From: Bacteroidales bacterium
GTDB taxonomy: Bacteria; Bacteroidota; Bacteroidia; Bacteroidales; F082
Assembly: GCA_017553625.1 (NCBI GenBank)
Contig: JAFZKP010000026.1
Location: forward strand, 1 to 38,247
Direction of reading: 5' to 3'
DNA length: 38,247 bases
Every line of letters starts with the position of its first letter. The stretch's first letter is position 1. Below are positions 6,985 through 15,180 of the stretch, in pieces. A program made the position numbers and the translations under genes. The notes beneath the pieces are model-generated. The model searched no databases. It was not told the DNA's origin and saw only the letters and a list, made by a program, of their open reading frames with translations.

Positions 6985-9201
6985 ATGAAAAAGGTTTTAA
7001 CATCGATATTCTTTAGTTTCCTCGCGATAACCAGCTTCTCGCAGGTGAGAGGTGTTGTCAAAGACCAGAAAGGCAACGCCTTGATAGGCGCCAATGTGGT
7101 TTGGAAAGATACTAATATCGGCACCACAACCGATGCACAAGGTGCTTTTGTACTCGAAAAGCACGATTCTGACGCTATCGTTACGACATATATCGGTTTT
7201 AACAACGACACCACGGCTTACAACGGTGCTGAATTTGTTGAAATTACACTGTCAGGCGAGGATATAACGTTGGACAATGTCGTGGTGAAAGCTCAACGTC
7301 CGGGTAGGATGAAAGCTAAAGGCGCTGAAAATATTGAGATTACCACGAGTACTGAGCTTTGTCGTGCGGCTTGCTGCAACTTGGGCGAGAGTTTCTCAAC
7401 GAATCCTTCTGTTGATGTGGATTATTCTGATGCGGCTACGGGTGCAAAACAAATCAAACTCCTTGGATTATCAGGTAGTTACGTCCAAATGTTGACCGAA
7501 AACGTGCCTGCTTTCCGTGGTGCTGCAGCTCCATTTTCGCTTGGATATATCCCTGGCACCTGGATGCACTCGATTCAGGTGTCGAAAGGTGCCGCCACAG
7601 TGAAAAACGGCTATGAGTCGATTACCGGTCAAATCAACGTGGAATACCTGAAACCGCAGCTGGATGAGGAACTTGACGTTAACCTTTTCCTCGACAGCCA
7701 CCTGAAATTGGAAGCAAATATTGAAGGCAATTATCACTTCAATGACGCTTTAAGTACTGGAGTATTAGCACATTACGAAAATATGTGGATGGAGCATGAC
7801 GGAAACGGCGACGGCTTTATGGACATGCCGAAGGTGCAGCAGTATGACTTCATGAACCGCTGGATGTACAAAAAAGACCATTACATCATGCAGGCTTACG
7901 TCAAGGCTTTGAAAGAGGATAGAAATGGGGGACAAACTGAGGAGGCACACAATCATTCAAAGGCGTTATATTCTGATAATCAATTATATAAGATTAACAT
8001 CGGGAGTGAGCGTTACGAAGGTGTGTTGAAAAACGCTTATATTTTCGATGAGATTCATAACACAAACGTCGCTTTGATATTGTCGGGTTCTATTCACAAA
8101 ATGAATTCGTTATATGGATTAAAAACTTACGATGTGAACAATAACAACGCATACGCTCAGCTGATGTTTGAGACCGAATTCACGCAAAGTCACAGTATAT
8201 CAACAGGTTTGTCGTTCAATCATGACTGTTTTGATGAGCGTTGGAAGTTGGAGCTAATGCCGAACCTTATCAAAGCTCCTGACGAGAATATCGCTGGCGC
8301 ATACGCGCAATATACTTTCAATTACGATGAGAAACTTGTGTTTATGGCTGGTTTTAGAGGCGATTACAGCGATTTATACGGATTGTTTTTCACACCCCGC
8401 GCTCATGTGAAGTGGGCGGTTGGCGACCTGTTAAAGTTGCGTTTTTCGGCTGGCAAAGGCTATCGCACGCCGCGCCCGATGCTTGATAATCATACGCTTT
8501 TGTCAAGCAGCCGCGATATTATCGTCGACGAGAACCTGAAGCAGGAGGAGGCGTGGAACTATGGCGCGACAGCCTCTTTTGATATAGATATTTTTGAGAA
8601 GTGTTTGATTATCAATTTGGAATATTACTATACAAACTTTACAAATCAAGTGGTTACCGACCTTGACACCGACCCTCACGAGGTGCATTTCGCCAATCTT
8701 GACGGACTTTCCTATTCGCACACGTTCCAAATCGACGCTACATATCCGTTTTTCGAGGGATTCTCGTTATTGGGAGCCTTCAGGTACAACGACGTGAAAA
8801 CCACTATCAATGGCGTTTTACGCGAGAAACCCTTGAGCAGTCGTTACAAGGGTTTGGTGACGCTTACTTACAAAACTCCGCTTGAAATATGGCAGTTCGA
8901 CGTAACCATGCAGTTCAATGGCGGAGGTCGTATGCCTGACCCTTACGTGAAAGCCGATGGCACAATGTCGTGGGGCAATGCTTTTGATAGTTATGCGCTG
9001 CTAAATGCGCAGATACTCAAATGGTTCCGCTGGGGAAACATTTATATCGGAGGCGAGAACCTTACCAATTTCAAACAGAAAAACCCGATTATTGGCTGTC
9101 ACAATCCGTTTGGCGAGAACTTTGATGCAACAATGATCTGGGGCCCTGTTGACGGAATAATGGTATACGCAGGAATAAAATGGAAATTATCAAAATACTA
9201 A
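6985..9201 (+). CDS. TonB-dependent receptor, probably for a metal or metal complex
   Basis: A 738-residue outer-membrane receptor. After the signal peptide (ending SFSQ, about residue 20) comes a carboxypeptidase-regulatory-like domain (VRGVVKDQKGNALIGANVVW, residues 22-41), then the plug (about 100-230) and a beta barrel ending in the aromatic-rich YAGIKWKLSKY. The plug start has an unusual cysteine cluster, CRAACC, just before NLGESF. Substrate: the next gene encodes a periplasmic HMA-type metal-binding protein 4 nt downstream, so copper or another soft metal is a reasonable inference but not shown. The start codon immediately follows repeat R1; I see no separate promoter, so the gene is probably read from upstream or from an unseen promoter inside the flippase gene. 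Confidence 0.92.
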   Translation: MKKVLTSIFFSFLAITSFSQVRGVVKDQKGNALIGANVVWKDTNIGTTTDAQGAFVLEKHDSDAIVTTYIGFNNDTTAYNGAEFVEITLSGEDITLDNVVVKAQRPGRMKAKGAENIEITTSTELCRAACCNLGESFSTNPSVDVDYSDAATGAKQIKLLGLSGSYVQMLTENVPAFRGAAAPFSLGYIPGTWMHSIQVSKGAATVKNGYESITGQINVEYLKPQLDEELDVNLFLDSHLKLEANIEGNYHFNDALSTGVLAHYENMWMEHDGNGDGFMDMPKVQQYDFMNRWMYKKDHYIMQAYVKALKEDRNGGQTEEAHNHSKALYSDNQLYKINIGSERYEGVLKNAYIFDEIHNTNVALILSGSIHKMNSLYGLKTYDVNNNNAYAQLMFETEFTQSHSISTGLSFNHDCFDERWKLELMPNLIKAPDENIAGAYAQYTFNYDEKLVFMAGFRGDYSDLYGLFFTPRAHVKWAVGDLLKLRFSAGKGYRTPRPMLDNHTLLSSSRDIIVDENLKQEEAWNYGATASFDIDIFEKCLIINLEYYYTNFTNQVVTDLDTDPHEVHFANLDGLSYSHTFQIDATYPFFEGFSLLGAFRYNDVKTTINGVLREKPLSSRYKGLVTLTYKTPLEIWQFDVTMQFNGGGRMPDPYVKADGTMSWGNAFDSYALLNAQILKWFRWGNIYIGGENLTNFKQKNPIIGCHNPFGENFDATMIWGPVDGIMVYAGIKWKLSKY

Positions 9202-9205
9202 TATC

Positions 9206-9529
9206 ATGAAAAAGCTGTTTTTATTGACATTTGCAATGTTTTTTGCAGTCTTGGTGCAAGCTCAGAATGTTAAAGAAGTTGTCTTCACAACCGAACCTGA
9301 GATTGAATGCAATAACTGTGTGAACAAAATCAAAAATAACCTTCGCTTTGAGAAAGGTGTCAAGGCTATCAACCCTGATTTAAAGACAAAACTCGTTACT
9401 ATTCAATACGATAGCGAGAAAACAGATGTTGATAATCTGATTAAGGCATTCGCCAAAATCAAATATAAGGCAACGGTTGTAGAACCAAAGAAAGAAGTAG
9501 AGAAAGAGGAAAAAACTAAAAAAGAATAG
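9206..9529 (+). CDS. Periplasmic heavy-metal-associated (HMA) domain protein
   Basis: A 107-residue protein with a signal peptide (cleavage about VQAQ, residue 20) and one HMA fold. The metal-binding motif is CNNC (about residues 36-39) in the form EIECNNCVNKIKNNL, followed by the family pattern VKAINPDLKTKLVTIQYD. The C-terminal 15 residues are almost only Lys and Glu. It probably binds a soft metal ion such as Cu(I) in the periplasm and acts with the TonB receptor encoded 4 nt upstream. The TAG stop codon touches the start of repeat R2. Confidence 0.88.
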   Translation: MKKLFLLTFAMFFAVLVQAQNVKEVVFTTEPEIECNNCVNKIKNNLRFEKGVKAINPDLKTKLVTIQYDSEKTDVDNLIKAFAKIKYKATVVEPKKEVEKEEKTKKE

Positions 9530-9627
9530 TTAGTCAGTAAATCAGTTAGCCAGTTAGTCAGTTGAATTAAGCGACTGAATAACTGAACAACTGAATAACT
9601 GAATAACTGAACAACTGAATAACTGAT
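9529..9627. repeat. R2: octamer inverted-repeat element
   Basis: This element is built like R1: the left arm (9529-9564) has CAGTTAGY-type units, the right arm (9574-9626) has ACTGAAYA units, and a short loop lies between. It begins at the last base of the HMA gene stop codon and ends directly at the ATG of the glycosyltransferase gene (9628). The final bases ACTGATATG are identical to the R1 junction. Confidence 0.85.
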
Positions 9628-10752
9628 ATGAAGGTCATCATCGTTGGAACATCGCATCCTTATCGTGGAGGCATTGCCGCTTTCACCGACAGGCTCGCGA
9701 CAGAGTTTGTCAGGGAAGGCGTTGATATTGAAGTTGTTACATTCAAACTACAGTATCCTTCGTTCCTGTTCCCTGGGAAGACGCAATATTCCGACGCAAA
9801 GGCTCCTGAAGGATTTCAAGTTTCACGTAAAGTCAACTCAATCAATCCGTTAAACTGGATTAAAGTGGGAAAGGAGATACGCAAAAAGAACCCTGATATA
9901 GTGATTTTCACTTATTGGATGTCGTTCTTCGCGCCGTGTTTCGGAATGATTGCCGGAGTTATTAAGAAAAATCATCATACAAAGTGTATTGGGTTGATTC
10001 ACAATATGATACCGCATGAGAAGTCGATTCTTGACAAGATGTTCCCGCCTTATTTTGTGAAGTCGATGGACGGTTTTGTGGCTTTGTCGAAATCTGTGTT
10101 GGATGATGTGCAATCGCTTGATAATCAAGCAAAACCAAAATGCTTTGTGCCGCATCCTTTGTATGACCATTATGGTGAGATTATCAATAGGGATGAAGCG
10201 GTTAAGCATCTGAATCTTGACCCGAATTATCGTTATTTGCTGTTCTTTGGTCTCGTGCGCGCCTACAAAGGTCTCGACCTTTTGATTGATGCTTTTGCCG
10301 ATGAAAGGCTGAGAAAATATCCCGTAAAGTTGATTGTCGCAGGTGAGTTCTACGATGACCCGAAACCATATCTTGAACGGATTGAAAAGTGTGGATTGAC
10401 TAATTTTATAATTATTGAAAATCAGTATATTAACGATGATGAAGTAAAGTATTACTTTAATGCTGTCGACATCGTTGTTCAGCCGTATAAGTCTGCGACA
10501 CAGAGTGGAGTTACCCAGATTGCTTATCATTTTGAGAAACCAATGCTTGTGACAAATGTGGGCGGACTTGGCGAGATAATTCCTGACGGAAAAGTCGGAT
10601 ATGTTGTCGAACCAAAACCAACCCCGATAGCAGATGCTCTGGTCGATTTTTATGAGAATAAGAGATATGATGCTTTCGTTGAAGGTGTAAGAGAAGAAAA
10701 GGAAAAATACGCTTGGTCAAACATGACTGAGGCGATTTTGAAACTGTTATGA
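9628..10752 (+). CDS. Family-4-type glycosyltransferase (GT-B fold)
   Basis: A 374-residue cytoplasmic or membrane-associated glycosyltransferase. The N-terminal Rossmann half begins MKVIIVGTSHPYRGGIAAFTDR, the usual acceptor-domain start with a Gly-rich loop. The C-terminal half has the donor-binding region LLFFGLVRAYKGLDLLI (about 199-215) and PYKSATQSGVTQIAYHF... VGGLGEII (about 287-320), characteristic of GT4 enzymes that use nucleotide sugars. The sugar and acceptor cannot be told from sequence. It overlaps the following methyltransferase gene by 4 nt (ATGA), which indicates coupled translation. Its start codon abuts repeat R2. Confidence 0.9.
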   Translation: MKVIIVGTSHPYRGGIAAFTDRLATEFVREGVDIEVVTFKLQYPSFLFPGKTQYSDAKAPEGFQVSRKVNSINPLNWIKVGKEIRKKNPDIVIFTYWMSFFAPCFGMIAGVIKKNHHTKCIGLIHNMIPHEKSILDKMFPPYFVKSMDGFVALSKSVLDDVQSLDNQAKPKCFVPHPLYDHYGEIINRDEAVKHLNLDPNYRYLLFFGLVRAYKGLDLLIDAFADERLRKYPVKLIVAGEFYDDPKPYLERIEKCGLTNFIIIENQYINDDEVKYYFNAVDIVVQPYKSATQSGVTQIAYHFEKPMLVTNVGGLGEIIPDGKVGYVVEPKPTPIADALVDFYENKRYDAFVEGVREEKEKYAWSNMTEAILKLL

Positions 10753-11519
10753 AGAATTTAATCGCTTTATTTACAAGGATTTTCCCGCGTCAGACGCTGA
10801 TTCGTTTCAGTGGTCTGTTCAGCATTTTGATACGTCCGTTTTATTGTGGGAACAAAGTAGAATGTCCTGTTTGCGGAAAGCATTTTGGGAAGTTTTTGCC
10901 ATACGGTTACGGCAAGGCGACGGGAAACCGCATGTGTCCGAAGTGCCTGTCTCTTGAGCGTCATCGTCTGCTTTGGCTGTATTTAAAGGAGAAAACAGGC
11001 TTTTTCAATGATAATCTGAAGGTTTTGCACTTCGCACCGGAGCAGCCGTTTTTGAAACGTTTTAGGGCACTCAAAAACCTCGATTACACCACTGCTGATA
11101 TTGACTCGCCGATTGCCGATTTAAAACTCGATGTCACAAAAATTGAACTTCCTGATAATCAATATGATGTGGTGATATGTAACCATGTTTTGGAGCATGT
11201 TGATGATGTCAATAAAGCCTTTTCGGAGATTAAACGAATTCTGAAACCTGGAGGGTGGGCAATCTTGTTAGTGCCAATAAATCCTAATGTTGACACTTGG
11301 GAAGACCCGTCAATCACTGATCCTGAAGAGCGCAAACGTTGTTTCGGTCAATACGACCACGTCCGCCAGTTCGGTCGTGACTATGCACAAGTGCTTGAAA
11401 ACGCTGGTTTTACCGTCGATGCTGACCGAATTTATTATGAATTATCGGATGAACAGCGCGAAAGGATGAGGTTGGCGAGACCGGGAGAGGAGTTGATTTA
11501 TCGTGTAATAAAAAGTTAG
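10749..11519 (+). CDS. SAM-dependent methyltransferase with N-terminal zinc ribbon
   Basis: A 256-residue protein. Residues 38-75 form a probable zinc ribbon (CPVCGKHF then CPKC). A class I methyltransferase fold follows: VLHFAPEQ (motif I position, degenerate), DYTTADIDS, then YDVVICNHVLEHVDDVNKAF and ILKPGGWAILLVP. Similar proteins occur in polysaccharide and glycan loci of Bacteroidota, and the overlap with the glycosyltransferase gene suggests it modifies the same glycan, possibly by O-methylation; this is an inference. The stop codon TAG (11517-11519) lies within repeat R3. Confidence 0.85.
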   Translation: MKNLIALFTRIFPRQTLIRFSGLFSILIRPFYCGNKVECPVCGKHFGKFLPYGYGKATGNRMCPKCLSLERHRLLWLYLKEKTGFFNDNLKVLHFAPEQPFLKRFRALKNLDYTTADIDSPIADLKLDVTKIELPDNQYDVVICNHVLEHVDDVNKAFSEIKRILKPGGWAILLVPINPNVDTWEDPSITDPEERKRCFGQYDHVRQFGRDYAQVLENAGFTVDADRIYYELSDEQRERMRLARPGEELIYRVIKS

Positions 11520-11632
11520 TCAGTTAGTCAGTTAATCAGTTAGTCAGTTAGTCAGTTAATCAGTTAGTCAGTTGGTCAGTTGTTTTGGGCTTGTTAACTG
11601 ACTAACTGAATAACTGATCAACTGAACAACTA
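11515..11632. repeat. R3: octamer inverted-repeat element
   Basis: The longest copy: about nine left-arm units (AGTTAGTC/AGTTAATC) at 11515-11584, a T/G-rich loop, then right-arm units (AACTGACT, AACTGAAT, AACTGATC, AACTGAAC) at 11595-11630. It lies between convergent genes, unlike R1 and R2, and is followed directly by a terminator hairpin. It supplies the methyltransferase stop codon. Confidence 0.85.
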
Positions 11633-11633
11633 A

Positions 11634-11668
11634 AAAGGCCATCGAAAATCTTCGACAGCCTTTGTTTT
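11634..11668. terminator. Bidirectional intrinsic terminator
   Basis: AAAGGC (11634-11639) pairs with GCCTTT (11658-11663), and TCGA pairs with TCGA inside, leaving a small internal loop. A T-rich run follows on the plus strand (11661-11669) and A/T-rich sequence on the minus strand. It lies between the convergent methyltransferase and pruA genes and can serve both. Confidence 0.75.
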
Positions 11669-11690
11669 TATGCAATATCTTATTAAGAAA

Positions 11691-13319
11691 TTACTTCGCT
11701 AAGAACGGATATCCGTATTCCGTTGCAGGAACAAATGTTTCCTTGATTGCGCGTGGGTTCGTCCAGCGGATGAGGTTCCACAGACCACCAGCCTTGTCGT
11801 TGGTGCCTGATGCGCGTGAGCCGCCGAATGGCTGGCATCCCACGACGGCGCCCGTTGGCTTGTCGTTGATGTAGAAGTTACCTGCTGAATATTTGAGCTT
11901 CTGGTCGGCGAGCTGACGTGCCTTGAGGTCGTTGACGAAGATGGCTCCTGTCAATGCGTAAGGTGATGTGGTGTCGCAGAGTTCCAGTGTTTCCTCATAT
12001 TTCTTGTCATCGTACACATAGATTGTGATGATTGGTCCGAAGATTTCCTGAGCCATTGACTCGTAGTTCGGAACCTTGGCGAGGATGACGGTTGGCTCGA
12101 CGAAGTAACCGACGCTCTTGTCGCAGTTACCACCGAACACGATTTCTGCGTCCTTGCTGGCTTTTGCTCTGTCGATGTAGCCCTTGCAGTTGTCGAATGA
12201 AGCCTCATCGATGACAGCGTTGACGTAGTTGGTGAAGTCTGTGACGTCGCCCATCTTGATTGTGCTGAGCATATCGCCGACAATCTGTTTCACTTCGTTC
12301 CACATCGATGCAGGGATGTAAGCGCGTGATGCCGCCGAGCATTTCTGACCTTGATATTCGAAGGCACCGCGGACGATAGCGCATGCCACCTCGCGTGGAT
12401 TTGCTGAGCTGTGGGCGAAGATGAAGTCCTTGCCGCCTGTCTCACCGACGAGACGCGGATATGACTTGTAATTGGCGATATTGACGCCTACGCCCTTCCA
12501 GAGGCCCTGGAATGTGGCTGTTGAACCGGTGAAGTGGATACCGGCGAGGTTCGGGTTGTTCAAGGCGACGCCGCCAATCAAAGAGCCCTTGCCTGGCAGG
12601 AAGTTCACGACACCAGCCGGAAGACCTGCTTCCATTGCGATCTGCATGATATGGTAGTTTGAGAGCAATGCCGTCGTTGAAGGCTTCCAGATGGTTGTGT
12701 TACCCATCAAAGCCGGCGTCATGTTAAGGTTCGAAGCAATTGACGTGAAGTTGAAAGGAGTCACTGCCATGATGAAACCTTCGAGAGGACGGTATTCAAC
12801 TCTGTTAAGCTGGTCAGGTGTTGATGAAGGCTGCTCTGAGTAGAGGTTGCCTGCATAATAGTTGTTGAAACGGTAGAAGTCAATTGTCTCGCAAGCCGAG
12901 TCGATTTCAGCCTGGAAGCAATTCTTTGACTGACCTAACATACATGCTGCGTTGATGCGTGCGCGGTATTTCGTTGCCAGCATCTGACCGATGCGTGCCA
13001 TTATTGATGCTCTTTCAATCCAAGGGGTGTTTTCCCAGTCTTTCTTGGCTTTAAGAGCGGCCTCAATAGCCATGTTGACTTCTTTTTCGCCAACTTTATG
13101 GTATTTTGCAATCACATGCTTGTGGTTGTGCGGCATAACCACTTCGCCCATGTCGCCGGTGCGGATTTCCTTGCCACCAATGATGATTGGGATTTCCACG
13201 ACTTCTTTCGATTGTTTTTCGAGTTCTTTCTCCAAAGCGACGCGCTCAGGGCTGCCCGGTCTGTATTCTTTCACAGGCTCGTTAGCAGGATGTGCAAATT
13301 GAAATAATGCGTTATTCAT
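11691..13319 (-). CDS. pruA: L-glutamate gamma-semialdehyde (1-pyrroline-5-carboxylate) dehydrogenase
   Basis: This NAD+-dependent enzyme oxidises glutamate semialdehyde to glutamate, the last step of proline (and ornithine-derived) breakdown. The 542-residue protein carries aldehyde-dehydrogenase motifs: VTPFNFTSIASNL, the glycine-rich GIHFTGSTATF, the glutamate in GETGGKD and the catalytic cysteine in YQGQKCSAASR; EIFGPIITIYVY and QPFGGSRASGTNDK follow. Length agrees with the stand-alone PruA of Bacteroidota. I start at 13319 (MNNALFQFAHPANEP), because the upstream in-frame ATG at 13367 overlaps the -7 element. The gene is monocistronic here, ended by the terminator at 11634-11668. Proline dehydrogenase is not in this window. 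Confidence 0.95.
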   Translation of the reverse strand: MNNALFQFAHPANEPVKEYRPGSPERVALEKELEKQSKEVVEIPIIIGGKEIRTGDMGEVVMPHNHKHVIAKYHKVGEKEVNMAIEAALKAKKDWENTPWIERASIMARIGQMLATKYRARINAACMLGQSKNCFQAEIDSACETIDFYRFNNYYAGNLYSEQPSSTPDQLNRVEYRPLEGFIMAVTPFNFTSIASNLNMTPALMGNTTIWKPSTTALLSNYHIMQIAMEAGLPAGVVNFLPGKGSLIGGVALNNPNLAGIHFTGSTATFQGLWKGVGVNIANYKSYPRLVGETGGKDFIFAHSSANPREVACAIVRGAFEYQGQKCSAASRAYIPASMWNEVKQIVGDMLSTIKMGDVTDFTNYVNAVIDEASFDNCKGYIDRAKASKDAEIVFGGNCDKSVGYFVEPTVILAKVPNYESMAQEIFGPIITIYVYDDKKYEETLELCDTTSPYALTGAIFVNDLKARQLADQKLKYSAGNFYINDKPTGAVVGCQPFGGSRASGTNDKAGGLWNLIRWTNPRAIKETFVPATEYGYPFLAK

Positions 13320-13364
13320 GAGTCTATTTTTTAATGGTTTGTAATTTTCAATATTTTTGAAGTG

Positions 13365-13372
13365 CAAATTTA
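13365..13372 (-). promoter_or_regulatory. -7 element of pruA
   Basis: The complement reads TAAATTTG, matching TAnnTTTG, 45 nt before the chosen pruA start. No clear TTTG -33 partner was found at the right distance. Confidence 0.5.
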
Positions 13373-13406
13373 GATATTTTTTTGAAAAATGATACCGAAT
13401 AATTAA

Positions 13407-13414
13407 TATTTTTG
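13407..13414 (+). promoter_or_regulatory. -7 element of the orphan methyltransferase gene
   Basis: TATTTTTG matches TAnnTTTG; a TTTG at 13381-13384 is spaced 22 nt upstream. The start codon at 13427 is 12 nt downstream. The element overlaps the in-frame TTG at 13412, which argues against that upstream start. Confidence 0.55.
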
Positions 13415-13426
13415 CAAAAAAATCTC

Positions 13427-15175
13427 ATGAAGGGAAACGGCATCAGCAAAACCATGATTTCCAAGGCTACTGTCCGCAATTGGAAACGGCTGCATTCAAA
13501 AAGCAGTGGCCGTCTGATGTCGCGTGCCAACAAACAGCTTTCCACAAAGTCGGTTTTACCCTTGGAATATTTTTCAAATAAAGAGAATATTGGTGAAATT
13601 CAACGATTTGTGAAGTTTTGCAAGGAACAAGATTATAAAGTTGAGGACGTACTTTATACAGTGGGAGAGAGGCTTCTGAAAGAAGCAGGAATTTTTGAAA
13701 AGGCACATGTGGCGGCAGTTTTAAATTCGAAGGCGAATTCGGAGTTCTCTGAGCTCTCTGGGTGCTACGAGCTCTCTGAGAGTTTATCACTGCCGCCATT
13801 TCCATCCGATGAAACTGATCTTCTTGGCTTGCTCTATCAGTGTTTCCTTCTTGAAGGCGAGAAAAACCGCAAAGGCTCGTATTACACGCCGTTTTCGGTG
13901 GCTCGCAACATGACGAAGAACCTTGATTTTTCTAAAGGTCAGACGTTTTTCGACCCTTGTTGTGGCAGCGGGGCTTTCATGATGTCGCTCGAAGGGGCCA
14001 AACCATCACAAATCTTCGGCTGCGACAATGACCCCATCGCCGTGATGATAGCAAAAATCAATCTTTTGCTGAAGTTTCCTTATGAAGTGTTTGAACCACA
14101 AATTGTTTGCTGCGATTTTCTTAACGCCCCTTGTGCTATAAATGCCCTGAAAGCATCTTATATAATCAGCAATCCTCCGTGGGGTGCGGTGCTTTTTGAT
14201 GAAAAAAACAACCCGATTCCGACTAAGGAAAGCTTCTCTTTTTTCTTTGAAAAAGCATTTCAACAGATAGACGATGAGGGAGTTATTAGATTTTTATTAC
14301 CTGAATCAATCTTAAATGTCAAAATACATAAAAACTTCCGTAAGTTTTTGCTTGAAAATACTGATATTCAGTCAATTACCCGTTATCTGGGAACATTTTC
14401 TGGAGTACAGACCAAGTATATTGATATTGAATCAAGAAGGACAAGGCATGCCTTGTCCCCACAGGATTTCATTATTGAAAACGATTTTATATCCAGTTGG
14501 GATAAGGCATGCCTTATCCAAAAAATAAAGAAATCATCTTTCTATCTCACTAAAAACCTGAATTTCAATCTGTTATCCGATTCTGACCTTGAAAAAGTGC
14601 AGAAAATACTTTCAAAAGGCAAGTACACTTTGAAAGACAGCATCTGGGGGCTGGGTATCGTGACCGGCAACAACAAAAAGCACCTGAAAGCCACGCAGGG
14701 CAAGGGCTTTGAGCCAATTTACACAGGAAAAGACATTGAGGCTTACACATTGAAAACGCCAAAACGTTTTATAAAATTCAAACGCTCTGAATATCAACAA
14801 GTTGCAAGGGATGTAATTTATCGCGCGAAAGAGAAGCTGGTTTACAGATTTATCTCGAAAAACCTTGTTTTTGCTTACGATGACAGCAAAAGCCTGTTTC
14901 TCAACAGCGCCAATATCCTCATTCCGCGCATCCCAGGGATGTCGGTGAAGACCGTCATGGCGTTTCTCAACAGCGAATTGTTCGGATTCCTATATAAATC
15001 GCTTTTCGGAGAGATAAAAATCCTTAAAGGAAACCTCATGGAGTTGCCATTTCCGGAAATTTCAGCAGAAACCGACGAAAAACTGACAGAATTGGTTGAT
15101 AAGGTGCTGAAAGGGAATAAGGAAGCTGTGCAACTTATTGATTCTGAAATTTTTAAAGTGTTCGAGTTGCTATAA
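13427..15175 (+). CDS. Orphan N6-adenine DNA methyltransferase with TaqI-like specificity domain
   Basis: A 582-residue DNA methyltransferase. The SAM-binding motif I is FDPCCGSG (about residues 175-182), and the catalytic motif IV is NPPW (249-252), both typical of gamma-class adenine methylases. The C-terminal part (about 390-560), with GIVTGNNKKHL and YTGKDIEAY, resembles the TaqI/HsdS-like target-recognition domain. No restriction endonuclease gene is adjacent (neighbours are pruA and an NlpC/P60 gene), so it is probably a solitary methylase; a fused nuclease domain is not evident in the 140-residue N-terminus. Odd features: three palindromic segments lie inside the reading frame (13710-13798, 14439-14458, 14500-14519) without breaking it. 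Function of the methylation mark is unknown. Confidence 0.85.
   Translation: MKGNGISKTMISKATVRNWKRLHSKSSGRLMSRANKQLSTKSVLPLEYFSNKENIGEIQRFVKFCKEQDYKVEDVLYTVGERLLKEAGIFEKAHVAAVLNSKANSEFSELSGCYELSESLSLPPFPSDETDLLGLLYQCFLLEGEKNRKGSYYTPFSVARNMTKNLDFSKGQTFFDPCCGSGAFMMSLEGAKPSQIFGCDNDPIAVMIAKINLLLKFPYEVFEPQIVCCDFLNAPCAINALKASYIISNPPWGAVLFDEKNNPIPTKESFSFFFEKAFQQIDDEGVIRFLLPESILNVKIHKNFRKFLLENTDIQSITRYLGTFSGVQTKYIDIESRRTRHALSPQDFIIENDFISSWDKACLIQKIKKSSFYLTKNLNFNLLSDSDLEKVQKILSKGKYTLKDSIWGLGIVTGNNKKHLKATQGKGFEPIYTGKDIEAYTLKTPKRFIKFKRSEYQQVARDVIYRAKEKLVYRFISKNLVFAYDDSKSLFLNSANILIPRIPGMSVKTVMAFLNSELFGFLYKSLFGEIKILKGNLMELPFPEISAETDEKLTELVDKVLKGNKEAVQLIDSEIFKVFELL
13710..13798. repeat. In-frame insert bounded by 10-bp inverted repeats
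   Basis: TGGCGGCAGT at 13710-13719 and its exact reverse complement at 13789-13798 enclose about 69 nt with repeated GAGCTCTCTG words. It lies in the N-terminal part of the methyltransferase gene and keeps the frame open, encoding a Ser/Glu/Leu-rich stretch. It looks like a small palindromic repeat inserted into the gene. Confidence 0.6.
14439..14458. repeat. 20-bp perfect palindrome (GGACAAGGCA half-site)
   Basis: GGACAAGGCA is followed directly by its reverse complement, with GCATGC at the centre. It lies within the methyltransferase coding region, read as Arg-Thr-Arg-His-Ala-Leu-Ser. The sister copy at 14500-14519 differs by one base per arm. Confidence 0.9.
14500..14519. repeat. 20-bp perfect palindrome (GGATAAGGCA half-site)
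   Basis: GGATAAGGCA is followed by its reverse complement, the same family as 14439-14458 with the compensatory change C to T and G to A in the arms. It is read in a different frame (Asp-Lys-Ala-Cys-Leu-Ile), so protein-level conservation does not explain the similarity. Confidence 0.9.
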
Positions 15176-15180
15176 TGAGA

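Noticed and set aside
6894-11632. Regular short repeats considered as a CRISPR array
   Set aside because: Units are only 8 nt with no spacers, and they form inverted arms, not direct repeats with unique spacers.
13427-15175. Type IIG restriction enzyme (fused nuclease)
   Set aside because: The N-terminal 140 residues show no nuclease motif and the protein is short for that class.
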